Positions 48,380 to 60,997 of a stretch of 64,000 nt of DNA are shown here, one piece after another (position 1 is the stretch's first letter; every line of letters starts with the position of its first letter). The stretch covers positions 7,750,001-7,814,000 of the forward strand of contig NC_064677.1 in the NCBI RefSeq assembly GCF_023278565.1, in the 5' to 3' direction. The position numbers and the translations under genes were made by a program. This DNA is from Colletotrichum lupini (taxonomy: Eukaryota > Ascomycota > Sordariomycetes > Glomerellales > Glomerellaceae). The notes under the pieces are model-generated. The model did no database searches. It was not told where the DNA came from and saw nothing but the letters and a program-made list of their open reading frames with translations.

Positions 48380-51300
48380 CTAACTTTCTCTTTTTTTTAT
48401 CGATTTAACTACTATAATTAGAGGTATAATTTAACCTCGGGCCCGTTTACTAAGTCGTCTCTTTTTCCCCCTTTTCTTTACTTTTTTTATATAACTTATC
48501 CCTCTATTCGTACGATAACTTTTCTATTACTTATAAATTACTCTAATCCCTTATTTAGTACTACTTTTATAAAAGCGTTTACGAGGTTATTTTTATTATT
48601 AATCTAACGGATCTTAAGTATCTTGCGCCTTTCGTACGATTACCTAAGGGCTATAATATCGATTATAAGCCTCTTTTCCTTCGTCGTTCCTAATTTAACG
48701 AGGTATTTATATAGCGAGTAGGAATCGGTATAAATAACTATTAAAATAAGTAAAAGGCTAATTCGATTAGTAATCTTTTTTAGTATTATTAAAATCGTAT
48801 AAGAGAGGTTAACGCTATTAACTATATTATAGACCTCTAACGTTAATATACTTCTTATTACCCGCTTACTTTTAATTAACGAGTAGTAAATTATATTACC
48901 GTATATAGTAAATTCGCTCTCGCTTATACTCTCGTTAACTAGGATAATAATATACCCTAATTACGAAGTAAAGTCGTTATTATTTGTAAATAACTTATTA
49001 ACGAAAACGTAGAGCTTATTAGTTATAAGGTCGATCGGGTAGTAAACGAGACCTCGATCGAGATTTATTTACTATTACTTAAGCTACTTATTAAGTACCT
49101 CGACGTCTCGTTTAGTTAGATTTATAGCCTATATTACCTTAGTATAGTTAAAAATCGCCTTAAGTTAATAAATACTTATAATATATACTCCTTACGTAAG
49201 CTTAGCCTTATACTACTTCTTAACGTTAGTTATATTTAGATTAACGAGGTTAATCTTCTCGCCCTACCCCTTTTATTAAAAAACGACGTTTTCTTTTTTA
49301 ATTATAAGAATCCCGCTATTAAATACTAAGGGGGTATTTATTATAAGGACCTTTTTTAGCTTTATTATAAAGCCCGCTTTTTAGAGCTCCTTATTCTCTT
49401 TTTTTATAAAGTTAATATTAGATAGGCCTAATATATCGTCGGTCTATATTCTAACGATTTTAAATTAGTCACTTTCGTACTCCGCGACTAGTAAGCACGG
49501 GTCGTATAGAGAGGTAACTATTAATAATTAATTAATATAAAAATTATAATAAGTAGCTTATTAATAAGTACCCGATTTTGCGAGCCTATATAGTAGCTTA
49601 ACTTAAGCACTTTAATAATCGTGCCTTCTAGGTACTTACTAGCTATTTCCTTCGGTAGATAGGCTAGGATTTTCTTTATAAGCCCTATGGCCGATTAGGT
49701 ATAGGCCTAGGTAATATTACGGCTCTAAATCTCATATCCCTTCTTCCGTAGCGATACTATTATTATTATTATTAATCGTTAGCTATAGTGCTATATAGTA
49801 AGTAATTATATAAGCAGCGTCGCTTTTTTAACGTCGCCGTACCCCTAAATTACGTATTTAGACTTCTCGTACGGCTAGGGTGTTCCTTTCCTTTTAATTT
49901 TACGAATTATTCGTAATTTAAATATGCGGAGGTTTATATGTTTTTTTAGGTCGTATAAGATAAATTAATAGACCCCTCGATTATAAAGAGTGTTTACTTC
50001 GATAAGATCTAATCCCTAATACGGCTTTTTAATAGTTATAATTATACCTTTTTTACGTAGTTTAACTACTAGCTCGAAATCGGCTTTCTCTTTTACTATA
50101 TAAAAAGTATTAATTACCTCGTCGTTAGTAATAAATTGCTACGTTAGGGCTTACCGTCGTAGTCTTTTACGACGTCTTATTAATAGTATTAGTACCCTTT
50201 TAGTAATTTCCTTTTCCTCGTCGTCTATTAGTACTATTACGACGATTTCGTCGAGGATAATTTCCTATATCTCTGCCGCGGGTTATATAGTTTCCCCTAG
50301 CTCTTTTCCTTTTTATAAGTTAGAAATTACCTCGTTAGGATCTATATAGTACGGTCTAACTACTATAATTAATATTTTAAGGAGCTAGTCGCGATCTCTC
50401 GTAACTATATAAGAGCGCTCGTTAACGGAAATTAACTTATATAGCCTAGCCTACTATTAAGTAATTTCGCGCTATACTCGTACCTCTGAATTTAGTAATA
50501 TATCTAAATTATCCCCTATATCGGGCCTATTGTGCGTAATAATTACCTCGTTAACTTACTTTTTTATACTTACCTCGCGCAGTACCCGTATTATTTTTTT
50601 AACTACTCGGGCTCGTTAACTTACGCTTAGTAATAGTAACAAGGCTAAGGTCGTTCTTAAATATGCTCTAAATACTAATAGCGTTAGTATAAGTCCGTTA
50701 GGCCCTATAGTATCGTTATAGTATTTAAGTATTATTTAGAAGCATTCGTTATTAGTAAAATCCGGATTTTCCTTTTTAATAATTCTAAACGCCCTTTTTA
50801 ACTACTAGTATACCCTCTCTACCTTTTTAATACTATAATACGCTTTAACGAGTACGACTTTTAACTATATACCGTAGGCCGTCGTATTATCCCTAAATTT
50901 TACTAACTTAAAGCTAGTACTAGCGTCGGTTCTAATACTATCTAGCGGTCCTTAGTATATATCGATCTTACTTTTTTATAAGGCTACCCACACTATCTTT
51001 ACTTATAAATCCTAGAGGAATTGCCCTACTTAGAAAGATATAGCTACGTTAATTATATATAGTACTAGCTAACTATTTAAATAGAAAATATCGACGACGA
51101 TTTCTTAGTTAAAGTTAAGCTTATTACGCAATTTAAACTTAAATTTACGTGGGCTCTGCGCATTTATTTAGTATTAGTAATATACTTTCGTTAACTACTC
51201 TAGCGCCCCTATTTCGATATTATTATTACTTAATTACTTTAGGAAGTTATATAGCCTCGTAACTAACGGGTGCCCAAATCTCTAGTATAGTCTTCTAAGC

Positions 51301-54300
51301 TTACTTTCCGTTAGGTAATTAATCGACTTCGTATTATTAATAAGCTTTATAAACGTATACCCCTATTATCGTTCGACTATTTCGAAGTACTTACCGCTAG
51401 AGATTCTATTCCTCGTATTATTAAATATAATACTTAGTCGATCTATATCTTTTAGATATAGGAGAAATGGGGTATTAACGGGTAAAATATAAAAAGTTAT
51501 CGTTCTGAAGTGCGTCTCTACTTTTATTATACCTAAGGCGACGATTTCCTTACTTAGGCCGAAACTAATCCTTATAATACCCGCTATTAACGTATTAAGT
51601 ATTATTAGCGCGATTTTTTATAGTACTTAGAATTGCCCTTTTCCTCTAGTTAATTATTATAATACCCTAGTATATAGGATAATCCTATAGAAATTGTCTA
51701 GGCCGTACCTTTCGCTTATATAAAATACTTATACGAGCTTAGTATTCGAGGGATCTAAGTAGTATAAAAAGGACCCTTCTAGCTACCCCTAGATATACTT
51801 AGTACTATGTTCCTTTTCTTTAGATATTAAAAAAGAGAGCGTCTTCTCCTTAATTATTAAGAAAATAGGCTTTGGCCCTATTAGATTCGCCCTTTTAGCC
51901 GCCTCTATATCCGTCGTTTAAAAGACCTTCTCTTACTATTTATAAATAAAAGCCTACTTATTAAGAGCTTCCGCTACCCTCTATTCGTTTAGCCTCGTAT
52001 ATCCTCTAGAGGTTAACGGGGCGAAAATAAAGTAGTTAATATCGTCGATTTTATCGTAATCTAATTCGTTAGTATAGGGGGTAAGATCTTCCTTATTTTC
52101 CGAATCTCTTATAGGGGGTATATATTTTAAGCCGCTACTTTAGCTACTATTACTAGGTTTTATACCCCCAGATCTGCCCTTATATATAATAAGGAATTAG
52201 TTAAACCGACGAGGGCTAGTTTTACTATTTACTACCCTCGACTTTTTATATTATTCGTACGATTTAGTACGCTCTTCTTTAGAGTAATTACTTAATTAAT
52301 ATCTATCCTTTTTATAAATATAATATTACTTTTTTTATTACCCTACTTATAAATTAAATCTTTACCTATTTAACGAATCTAGGCCTCCTTACTAGCGATT
52401 ACCGTATCTAGCCTCTTTTCTTTTTTTATTATACGTTCGATCGACTTAATATTATTAATAAGGGCCGTCGTATACCTAGAGGTAGGTTTAGTATAGCATT
52501 CTTATTTTAATATTAAAGCTAAATCTTAGCTTCGAGCAGAGCGTCTCGTAGTCTTCGGGTGCTTAGTATAAAGTAATTTTTACCTTTAGTATACGCTAAA
52601 CTACGGTATAAAGATATCCGGCTTTCCGCTTATTTATCCCTTTATTTAGCTAGGTTTTCGCTAGCTTATCGATTCGATCGATAAGCTTTTTAAGGATCTC
52701 TACTCGCAATTTACCCTTTATTATCCTAGCTATAAATATAAAAAAATCGCTCGTAGCTTAGATAGGAGCTCTAGGTTCCTATCATAAGTTTTAAAGTAGC
52801 TTCGGATTATATTAATTATACTAAGAAAGTCGTTTCGATCGAGATTACGTACCGCTTTATAATAATAATTAGAGGCTTTGCCTACGAATACGATATTAAT
52901 TACCGAATAGTACTAGTATTCCTTAATTCCGACTTTTTTATAATAATTTTAAAATATCGTTAGGGTTTTTTATAAGACCTTATACTTCCCCCTAGAGTAT
53001 AATTTCTCTTTTAAGAAGATCTTTTTAAGGTTTATAAATTACCTCGTATTTATTACTAGATTTTCGGTCTCTATATACGATCCCTACGTCGCTACGTATT
53101 ATTAATAACTTCGGGTCGTTTACCTCTTTTCTTATTAACTAATCGGCGCTAAATTTCGCGTTAGTAGCGGTATTAAGTTATAGATCGAAATAAGTAGAAT
53201 TATTAATTATCGTACTTCTAGTATTATATTTTGCCCCGGTATATCCTTTTATAATAATAGATTTCCGTTAGTAATTATAAGAAGGAAATCTAGGTCGTTT
53301 ACCCTTTTTCTAAATTTATTAAAACGATTATACGCTCTATCGACTTATACTTAGTTCTATAGTACGAATTCCTTTTTTATAATTATCGCTATTAATATTT
53401 TATATAGCTCTTGCGATTATAATTACGCTAATAATAACCCTCGCCTATAAAAGAATTTATTAATAGCTTTTATAATTCCTAGGCTTACGCTCGCGAACTA
53501 TTTATCTAGCTAGTAACTAAGGTCGTTTACGATCTTATAGAATAGGGGTTACCCCTATAGCCCCTTTTTCTTATAAACTTTAGTTAAATAGATTAATATT
53601 ACGTTAATTTACTTGCCATTAGGCTAATCTACGATTTTATATATCTACGTCCTTTTATAGTCCGGGTTAATATTTACTTACTTATAGGGGATTAGGATTC
53701 TATTTAGGATCGGGTTTCGTCCTCTTTTTCCTTACCTTAACTCGCTAAGGGTCGTACTCTAGCTTATACTTATATTAGTAATTATTAGCGTATTTAATCT
53801 TAACGAGGATATATTTAATCCGCGCGTAAGTCGTAATAAATCCGTACTTTCGCTACTTAACGAATTTATCGGGGTCTAAGAGATTCTTACTTTTTCTTAT
53901 TATCTCGCTACTACTCTCGTTTTTACTATTTTTAGTAATTACTATTACCTTTTTAAATTACTAACTATCGTACTTACTAAGATCCTCCTTTTTATTTAAT
54001 ATAAAAGGGTAGGTTTTAGTAGTTCTTTTTAATAATAATAGCGGCAGACGTTTATATTACTATAAGAAGATATAGTAATTAGTCTCGGGATCTTTACTAG
54101 TTATTAATTTCCGCTATCCTATATACTTCTAGCTTCTTAAGCCTCGTGCTTTTTATAATCTCTAAATAGCTTTTTTAGTTAATTTCCGAGATCCGTAATA
54201 CTCTTAGCTTAATACCGTTAGGACCTCTAAATCCCCTCCTCTTTTATTAAACTATCCCCTATATTATATTCTTAAATAATACCCGGGGGGTAGTTAAGGG

Positions 54301-54824
54301 AGCTACGAAGAGGTTATTTAGATCGCGGGCTTAAGGTCGTACTTATAAGATCCTCGTAGTAATAGACTTTTTTATATACTATAAATCTCTTAGTTTAATA
54401 ACTTTTATAAAATTACTTTTATTACTAAGTAAGAATATTTACGTTTAGAGATCCCCTTTTTTAATCGCGCGGTGCTTCTTTATACTATACTTTTATTAAT
54501 TTAACTAATTAATTTCTAATTATAAGCCGGCTATAAAAAAATCGTTTAGTAAAAAAGCTACTCGGGGCGACGGCAAAAGGCTAGTCGCTTAAGCAGTTCC
54601 GTTAATTAACGTAGTTTAACGTAGTAAACGTTAACTTTTTATAGGTAGTAAAGGGCTACGATTACTTAATTCCGTACGGTATTTAAGAATTACCTCCTTT
54701 TTTATCTACTTCCGTAAGGTTAATTAATACGAATCTCTTATTCTATACGGTATTAAAAGGTCGTCTCTTTTACGTAGCGAGATACCTTACTAATCTATAA
54801 TAATAGAATTTAATTACTAATTAA

Positions 54825-55026
54825 TATTAATATCCCTATTATAGGGTAGTTAGTTCGAACCGTAGTTAACGAAGAGATTAATTAAACTATATAAATATTT
54901 ATATAGGTATAAAAAGGAGGTTCTAACTATAGGTTAGGCTAGCTATAATAATCGTAAATAGGGCCCCTAATTAGCCCCTGCGCAGTCGGCTATATGCCGC
55001 GGTCGAATTAGACTTCTAATCCGACA
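54825..55026 (-). repeat. Copia copy 3, right LTR
   Basis: 202 bp ending CCGACA. The outer 70 bases are partly spared from RIP. Confidence 0.85.
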
Positions 55027-55928
55027 ATTTAATACTTTTTCCGAATACGTACCTCTTTAACACTATGTAGTGGAAGACGCTTCAATATCCTGCGAACTTT
55101 GATATTCGTGTAGTTCTTAATGATGGTTCTCAAGATCTTGATTTAGCATAAGAAAACTATACGATAACCAGCGCGCTGCGCAAGCTATGGCGCCGGCTTG
55201 AGTACCACGCAAAATGTGAAAGTCTGATTAAAGTGATATATAAACTTGTTTCTGATGCGAGAAATCCCCCGCTGAAGAAAGGAAAGACCATGCGGTTCTT
55301 CAACTGCTGCTCCAGGCTTGCTTCATCAAGTTTGAGACGACGAAAAGTAATAGTTGGGGACTTGATAAGCTATTCAAAGGTTCTCGTCAAAGTCCACCAC
55401 CGCAGTGGCTTGATGGGGCCGAGCTTTCGACTCTACCTTCCTTCTAATCCTGGCCGCGGTGTCGGTGCAACCCTAGACCCATTGAAGTAGGCCATTGGCC
55501 GCTGATTTGTCGAATGAGTTGTATGTATCTTGAACTTGTCTCATACGTGGCAGTGGACAGTTTAGTTGCTTAGTAGTGCTAATCAAGTGAGAGCGAATGA
55601 GTTTTGAGAAGTTTGAACCGGGGCTGTTACAATGTTCGCTCTCGTCTCGACTTTCCTTCCCAGTCGGTGACGAGAGGTGGAGACACTTCGCCCCGGCCCA
55701 ACGTCTCGCCCCGTCTTAAGGGCGCACGATATGTCAAGACATGCTTGACGCAGGACGCAGAATATAAGTTGGGCAAAGCGTCGCAGTTGTGAAATGAGGA
55801 GAAGAAGAGCGAAAGACACGCGTCTTGGGCCATTTCAACCAACACATCATCTCCAATCGGTGAATTAGAGCACCGGTACAAGCTGCAACATCAAATCTGA
55901 GGCCCAGTTCACAACATCAACCAACGTC
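55027..55928. other. Intergenic region upstream of the aminotransferase
   Basis: No recognised gene. The plus-strand frame around 55,090-55,490 is open for long stretches apart from scattered stops and could be a decayed gene piece, but no family was recognised. The last 100 bases are the likely promoter and leader of the aminotransferase. Confidence 0.4.
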
Positions 55929-57179
55929 ATGGTCCAGATCAAAGCTTTCGAGGTAGAAGAATGGATGGATCGTCTCGAGACAACGCCTGGTGCTCTCAAC
56001 ATCGCCGAAACATGCTGCGAGTCTGTGTCGATCAAGGAGTTGACAGAGCTGTCGAGCGACAAGTCGGCTGCGGGCCCCCTTGACATTGCAACCCGACGAA
56101 TGACTTACGGCGCCATTTACGGATCAGAGAAGACGCGCCAGCAGATCGCCAACATGTACGCAAACGATGTTTCGGGCTCTCTCCCCAGCGATCAAGTCGT
56201 CATTACGCAGGGAGCCATCGTTGCCAACTTCCTCACTCTCTACACCCTCGTCGGCAAGAATGATCATGTAATCTGTGTATACCCGACCTACCAACAGCTG
56301 TACGAAGTTCCCAAAAGCTTGGGCGCTGATGTGAGCCTCTGGAAATTGAAGGCTGAGAATGGATACCTCCCGGACATCCGAGAACTTCAAGACCTGGTGC
56401 GAGAGAATACCAAGGTAATACAACCATACTTCAGACGAGTGGTACCCACGGCTAACTCGTAGGACTAGATGATCATTATCAACAATCCCAACAATCCCAC
56501 TGGTGTCACTACGCCCAAGCATGTTCTAGAAGATCTCGTCGCGTTTGCCAAGTCGAGAAACATCATCGTCATGGCGGACGAGGTATATCGACCCCTCTTC
56601 CACAGCCTTCCTGTAGGAGAAAGCATGCCCCCATCGATCCTGTCTTTGGGCTATGACCGAACCATTTCTACCTCGAGTATGTCGAAAGCTTTCTCTCTTG
56701 CCGGCATCCGCGTGGGATGGATCGCATCGAGAGATCCTGGAATCATTGAGGCCGTCAAGAGTGCGCGGAACTACACGACCATCAGCGTCTCGCAGCTGGA
56801 CGATCAAGTGGCCGGCTATGCTCTCTCTGATGCGGTCAGACCAAACCTCATCCATAGAAACATCGAGCTTGCAAGGACAAACCTTGAGATCCTCGAGACC
56901 TTTATCAAGAAGCACCAGTCTGTTTGCTCCTGGGTAAGGCCCACAGCCGGTACAACGGCAATGATTGGCTTTCGAAGAGGCGACGAACCAGTTCGAGATG
57001 ACGAGTTCTGTCTTGAAATCCTTAAAGAGACTGGGGTTTTGATAATGCCTGGGTCTACCTGTTTCGGTGAGGGCGTTGACTTCAAGGGCCAAATGCGCTT
57101 TGGTTACGTATGTCGGACAGAAGTGCTGAAAGAAGGCCTGGAGAAACTGAGTGTTTATCTAGAGCAGAGCTTCCACTAA
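55929..57179 (+). CDS. PLP-dependent class I/II aminotransferase
   Basis: A fold-type I pyridoxal-phosphate enzyme. Exons 55929-56414 and 56469-57179 join in phase 0 into 398 residues. The cofactor-binding set is visible: NNPNNPTG at 167-174, ADEVY at 198-202 (D199 pairs with the pyridine nitrogen), and SMSKAFSLAGIRVGW with the Schiff-base lysine K235. YGAIYGSEKTRQQIA near residue 60 and the C-terminal MRFGYVCRTEVL, with its carboxylate-binding Arg, complete the fold. The substrate is not evident: the opening MVQIKAFEVEEWMD differs from the housekeeping aspartate and tyrosine enzymes, so a specialised amino-acid substrate is possible. It converges on the methylcrotonyl-CoA carboxylase gene 163 bp away, with no other sign of a functional link. 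Confidence 0.88.
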
Positions 57180-57342
57180 TTGTGTTCAAAAGGGGACACG
57201 CTAAGTAGGCACATTTGGGTCGGCAAAGGGCTTGGCACAAGTACCTATCCTCTGCAATAGAAACGAATCGTTAATCTTAGCCTATTCGCTGTATGAACTT
57301 TAAACCAGTATCCTTTTCTCTTGTAAATCAATCACCGCCCGC

Positions 57343-59630
57343 TCATGACTCTTTTGTAGCTTCTTCCTCAAATTGTACCAAGACCGTTCCGGCTTTGCAG
57401 ATATCCTAAGACAGTGTCAGTGAGGGGCGTGCAACTTTGGAAAAATAGGACTACTCACGCCTTCCTTATGCGCCAGCTTCTTGACCACGCCGTTTTGGGG
57501 TGACCGAATAACAGTCTCCATCTTCATAGACTCGATGCTGTATGTCAAAATTAGCTACTGGAAGTCATCTTGTGACAGCGGTCTTGGGTCGGGTGGTACT
57601 GACACAACCAACGGAGCTCCCTTTGCTACGGCTTGCCCTTCTTCCACTTCGTTCTTCAGAATCTTACAAGGCATTGGTGCAACGACAGACGCGGTAACCT
57701 CCTTCAAACCGAGGGCCTTCTCGAACCAGCTTGGTGGCAGAAGAGAAAGCTCGGTCTTGATGCCATGTTGGAACACAGCAATCTTGGTATCCTGCTCATG
57801 CTGTAAACTCTGCACAACCGTCGACTCCAATCTCTCGTTGGGAAAGAAAGTTGTCAACGCATTCGTTGACGACGACTTTGGTTGGAATTTGCTGATGAGG
57901 TTCTCGAAAACCTTGGGCGGCTCCTCTCCCTTCCTTGTTACACGCGCCTCAAAGAGTTGATGGGACTTTTGTGTGATGCTGACTTCAACAACTTCTCCCT
58001 CTTGCTCACTGTATGAATCGAGCACCTTGAAGGCAAACTTGCGCTCGCTGAGGGTGCTGGCCTCGCCAAAGCCTAAGCTACCTCCATGGGGAGCAGCATG
58101 TGATAGTTGTGGGGATAACGAGCTGAGGGCAGCCTGGACAAAGACTTCGTCATGGATTGGCCGCGGCTTGAAAAGCTCATCTCTCCACTTGTCGATGAAC
58201 CCTGTCTCGACGTCGCCTTCTATGAAAGCTGGGGACCGGCAAAGACGTTTAAGGAACTCGATATTGGTGCTGAGACCGACGACTTCATACTCACGGAGAG
58301 CCAGTTCTAGCCTGCGAATAGCTGTTTCTCTGTCCTTGCCGCGAACAATCAACTTGGCAATCATGCCATCGTAGGCTTCCGAGACAGTATCACCCTGGAT
58401 AAAGCCGGCGTCGATGCGAATGTCCTCGTTCGTCTTCGGCGTGGTGAGGTGAACCAACTTGCCTGAATCAGGCATGAAGCCCTTCTCCGGATTTTCGGCA
58501 TAGATACGAGCCTCAATAGCTGCACCGTGCTGCTTGATGTTCTCCACAATCTCCTCCTGTGTCATAGGTAGCTTCTCGCCAGCAGCGACGCGGAATTGCC
58601 ATTCGACGAGATCGGTGCCGGTGACCATTTCACTAACGGGATGCTCGACTTGCAATCGGGTGTTCATCTCCATGAAGTAAAAGTCGCCAGTGTCCTTGTC
58701 AAGAATGAACTCAACAGTGCCAGCGCCAACGTAGTTGACGGCCAAAGCAGCTTTCCTAGCCTTCTCCCAAAGATCGAGACGAGTTTCTTCGTCCAAATCC
58801 GGCGCTGGAGACTCCTCAAGAATCTTCTGGTGTCGTCTTTGTACACTGCAGTCACGCTCCCCTAGAGCAACACAATTGCCCAGCTTATCCGCAAACACCT
58901 GCACCTCAACATGGCGAGGGCGCACAATGTACTTCTCCACCAACATGACCTCGCCACCCTCGCCAAAGGATGCGCGGGCTTCGGCGCGAGCACTACCAAG
59001 CTGGGCGGCAAACTCGTCCTCGGTCATAACGATGCGCATACCCTTTCCACCACCGCCCTTGACACTCTTGAGCAACACTGGGAACTTGATATTCTTTGCG
59101 TGTTCCAATAGTTGTGCCTCCCCCTGATCGGAACCATGGTACCCTGGAACACAGGGGACGCCGGCGTCGGTCATAATGATCTTGCTTCGTGCCTTGTCGC
59201 CCATATCGGTCATTGCCTGCGCCGGAGGTCCAACGAAGACGATGCCCTCCTTTTCGCATCTCTCGGCAAATCGAGAGTTCTCAGACAGGAAGCCATAGCC
59301 GGGATGAAGGGCTTGTATGCCGTGCTTCTTGGCTAGGGAGATGATGCGTTCGCCGTCTAGGTACGCTCTTGCGTCGCCCAGGTTCAAGGAATGCGGGGAG
59401 CACGCGGCATGCTGGCTGTTGCTGTCGGGGTCTGTATAGATAGTCGTCGTCTTGATTCCTAGCCTGTCCGCAGTCTTGTGGATTCGCAGAGCAATCTCGC
59501 CACGGTTTGCGATAAGGAGAGAGGTAATGGGTGTAATTTGGCTCGAAGCCGGCACCGTCTGGCCAGCGGCAGTGGAGAGGAGCCGAGGGAGGGGTCGGAC
59601 GAGCCGGTGCTTCGCTTTCATGGAACGCAT
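57343..59630 (-). CDS. mccA: 3-methylcrotonyl-CoA carboxylase, biotin-carrying alpha subunit
   Basis: Catalyses the biotin carboxylation half-reaction of methylcrotonyl-CoA carboxylase in mitochondrial leucine breakdown; the beta subunit is not in this window. Exons 59630-57604, 57537-57459 and 57405-57343 give 722 residues, the usual length. A basic mitochondrial presequence (about 1-38, KAKHRLVRPLPRLLSTAAG) precedes the biotin carboxylase domain, which starts ITSLLIANRGEIALRI. The ATP-grasp signatures KSVKGGGGKGMRIV, ERDCSVQRRHQKILEESPAP and FMEMNTRLQVEHPVSE are intact. The middle BT domain is Ser/Glu-rich. The biotinyl domain shows ESMKMET with acceptor lysine K681, spread over exon 2; without splicing the frame stops before it. 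Pyruvate and acetyl-CoA carboxylases are excluded by length and domain order. Confidence 0.95.
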
Positions 59631-60143
59631 GATGGATGACTGAAGCTTTGTGACGTGGATTTCAAGCTTGGGGTATCAATTGAATGTTCATGGAAAGGAG
59701 GAGAAGAACGCGAAGTTGATGGCAGAGGAGGAAAGCGCAGAGCTCATTGCGAATGCCCCAGGTAACCCGAGGTCTCAAAGCAGCTTCGGCTTGTTGCGCT
59801 CGATCATCTTGGAACAAGCGGTGCCGACAATAGCCGTGGGTGCTGAAAGCCGCTGAAAGGCGACCCCGGATTTCAGGCGGGACGTGCTCAGGTCCGGTAG
59901 GTAAGCTGCCCCCAAGCTGCCTTAGGTAAGGCGACTGCTGATAAGATTAGCATGCAAGTTCCTCGACGTCATTCCGCGAGAGCATGGAAGGTCCAATAGC
60001 TCTGCCCCGCATTAGTCAGCGTGGGCTGGGACCTTGCGCCCATCTTTCCTCTCCAGCCCGGTCGATCCAGACAGGGCTCCTTCGAAGGAAGCTCACGATA
60101 CGTTACCCAACCTACACACACTGTCAAGAACAGCTTCATCAAT
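59631..60143. promoter_or_regulatory. Divergent promoter between mccA and the PNPOx-like gene
   Basis: 513 bp between start codons of two divergent genes. No coding sequence is recognised and no specific site can be named. Confidence 0.5.
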
Positions 60144-60997
60144 ATGGATCAACAAGTCCCTCTCAACTACGAAGCTTCGGCTGGCGAAACCAATAAGCAA
60201 GTCACGGCAACTCTTCCTCAAGAAGTCGTACAATGCTTGGAGAATGCTCGATTCGTAAGCTCTTAGTTCTTCTGCCCACCTCATTCAAGCCTTGCGATGA
60301 CTCTTCACCACAACACCAATGTAGAAATGTAGCTGACGAGACTGCCGCATCGATAGCTTCACCTAGCAACATGTACCGAAAACACGCCGAACGTCTCTCT
60401 CATGAACTACACCTATCTGCCATCCTCGAACCACTCGGCCGGTCCCGTTATTGTCATGACCACGAACCCCGCCTCGAGAAAAACACAGAACCTTCTTTCG
60501 AATCCCAACGTTTCTCTATTGGTACATGACTGTATGTTGTAGCTCTATTGTGGTAGCGTGTTCGTCAAGATTGCTGACGGCTTCGTTCAGGGTCTTCCCA
60601 TCGGCCGCCGACGTCTGGCCGACGGCCTTCAGGCGGCAGCCCCGGCCCAGAGCACCGCTCCAGCCTTGCATCCCTCCTATTGAATCTCAACACCGCGGCG
60701 GTCTCTAGTATTAGTGCTACAATCAATGGCACTGCCAGACTGGTTGATAATGGTTCGGAAGAGGAGAAGTTCTACCGCGAGGCGCACCTGGAAAACAACA
60801 CATTTGACGAAGGCCAGAGCTTCAACCCAAGTGTGCAGGCCGAGGATGGTGGCAGGGGATGCTTTGTCGCCGGTGAGGAAGTACGAGTCATCGTGGTCAA
60901 GATCAAGGACGTGAGAATCAGTGATTGGAAGGGTGCAGTGAGGGATTACGTGCTGACAGAGGAGACCGCTGCTCCCCAGCTCAATGGTGTACGGTAG
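60144..60997 (+). CDS. Pyridoxamine 5'-phosphate oxidase-like FMN-binding protein
   Basis: A split-barrel flavin-binding protein of the group that includes yeast YLR456W and YPR172W; their substrate is not established. Exons 60144-60254, 60357-60531 and 60591-60997 join (phases 0 and 1) into 230 residues. The splice model is supported by continuity of the family segments LPQEVVQCLENARFLHLATC, SLMNYTYLPS, PVIVMTTNPASRKTQNL, NVSLLVHDW and the Arg/Ser/Pro/Gly-rich insert. The insert is followed by LLLNLNTAAVSSISATINGTARLV and a C-terminal VIVVKIKDVRISDW strand. The domain fills most of the protein, with no targeting signal seen. True pyridoxamine-phosphate oxidases differ in the C-terminal dimer region, so vitamin B6 synthesis should not be assumed. 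Confidence 0.88.

Larger units (their letters stand above)
48175..55026 (-). mobile_element. Ty1/copia-type LTR retrotransposon, RIP-inactivated (copy 3)
   Basis: A 6,852-bp element of the same family and orientation as copy 1, with LTRs 48175-48379 and 54825-55026. Integrase-like (about 50,920-51,110) and RNase H-like (about 48,870-49,060) regions correspond to those of copy 1. Flanking pentamers differ (ACTAG on the left, ATTTA on the right), so there is no target duplication, and the transporter gene at the left edge does not resume on the right. The right edge or both edges therefore come from a later rearrangement. CpA/TpG depletion and stops show RIP inactivation. Confidence 0.82.

Noticed and set aside
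57555..57603. Unspliced C-terminus of the methylcrotonyl-CoA carboxylase frame
   Set aside because: It would remove the biotin attachment motif. A GT-AG intron here restores ESMKMET and the full family length.
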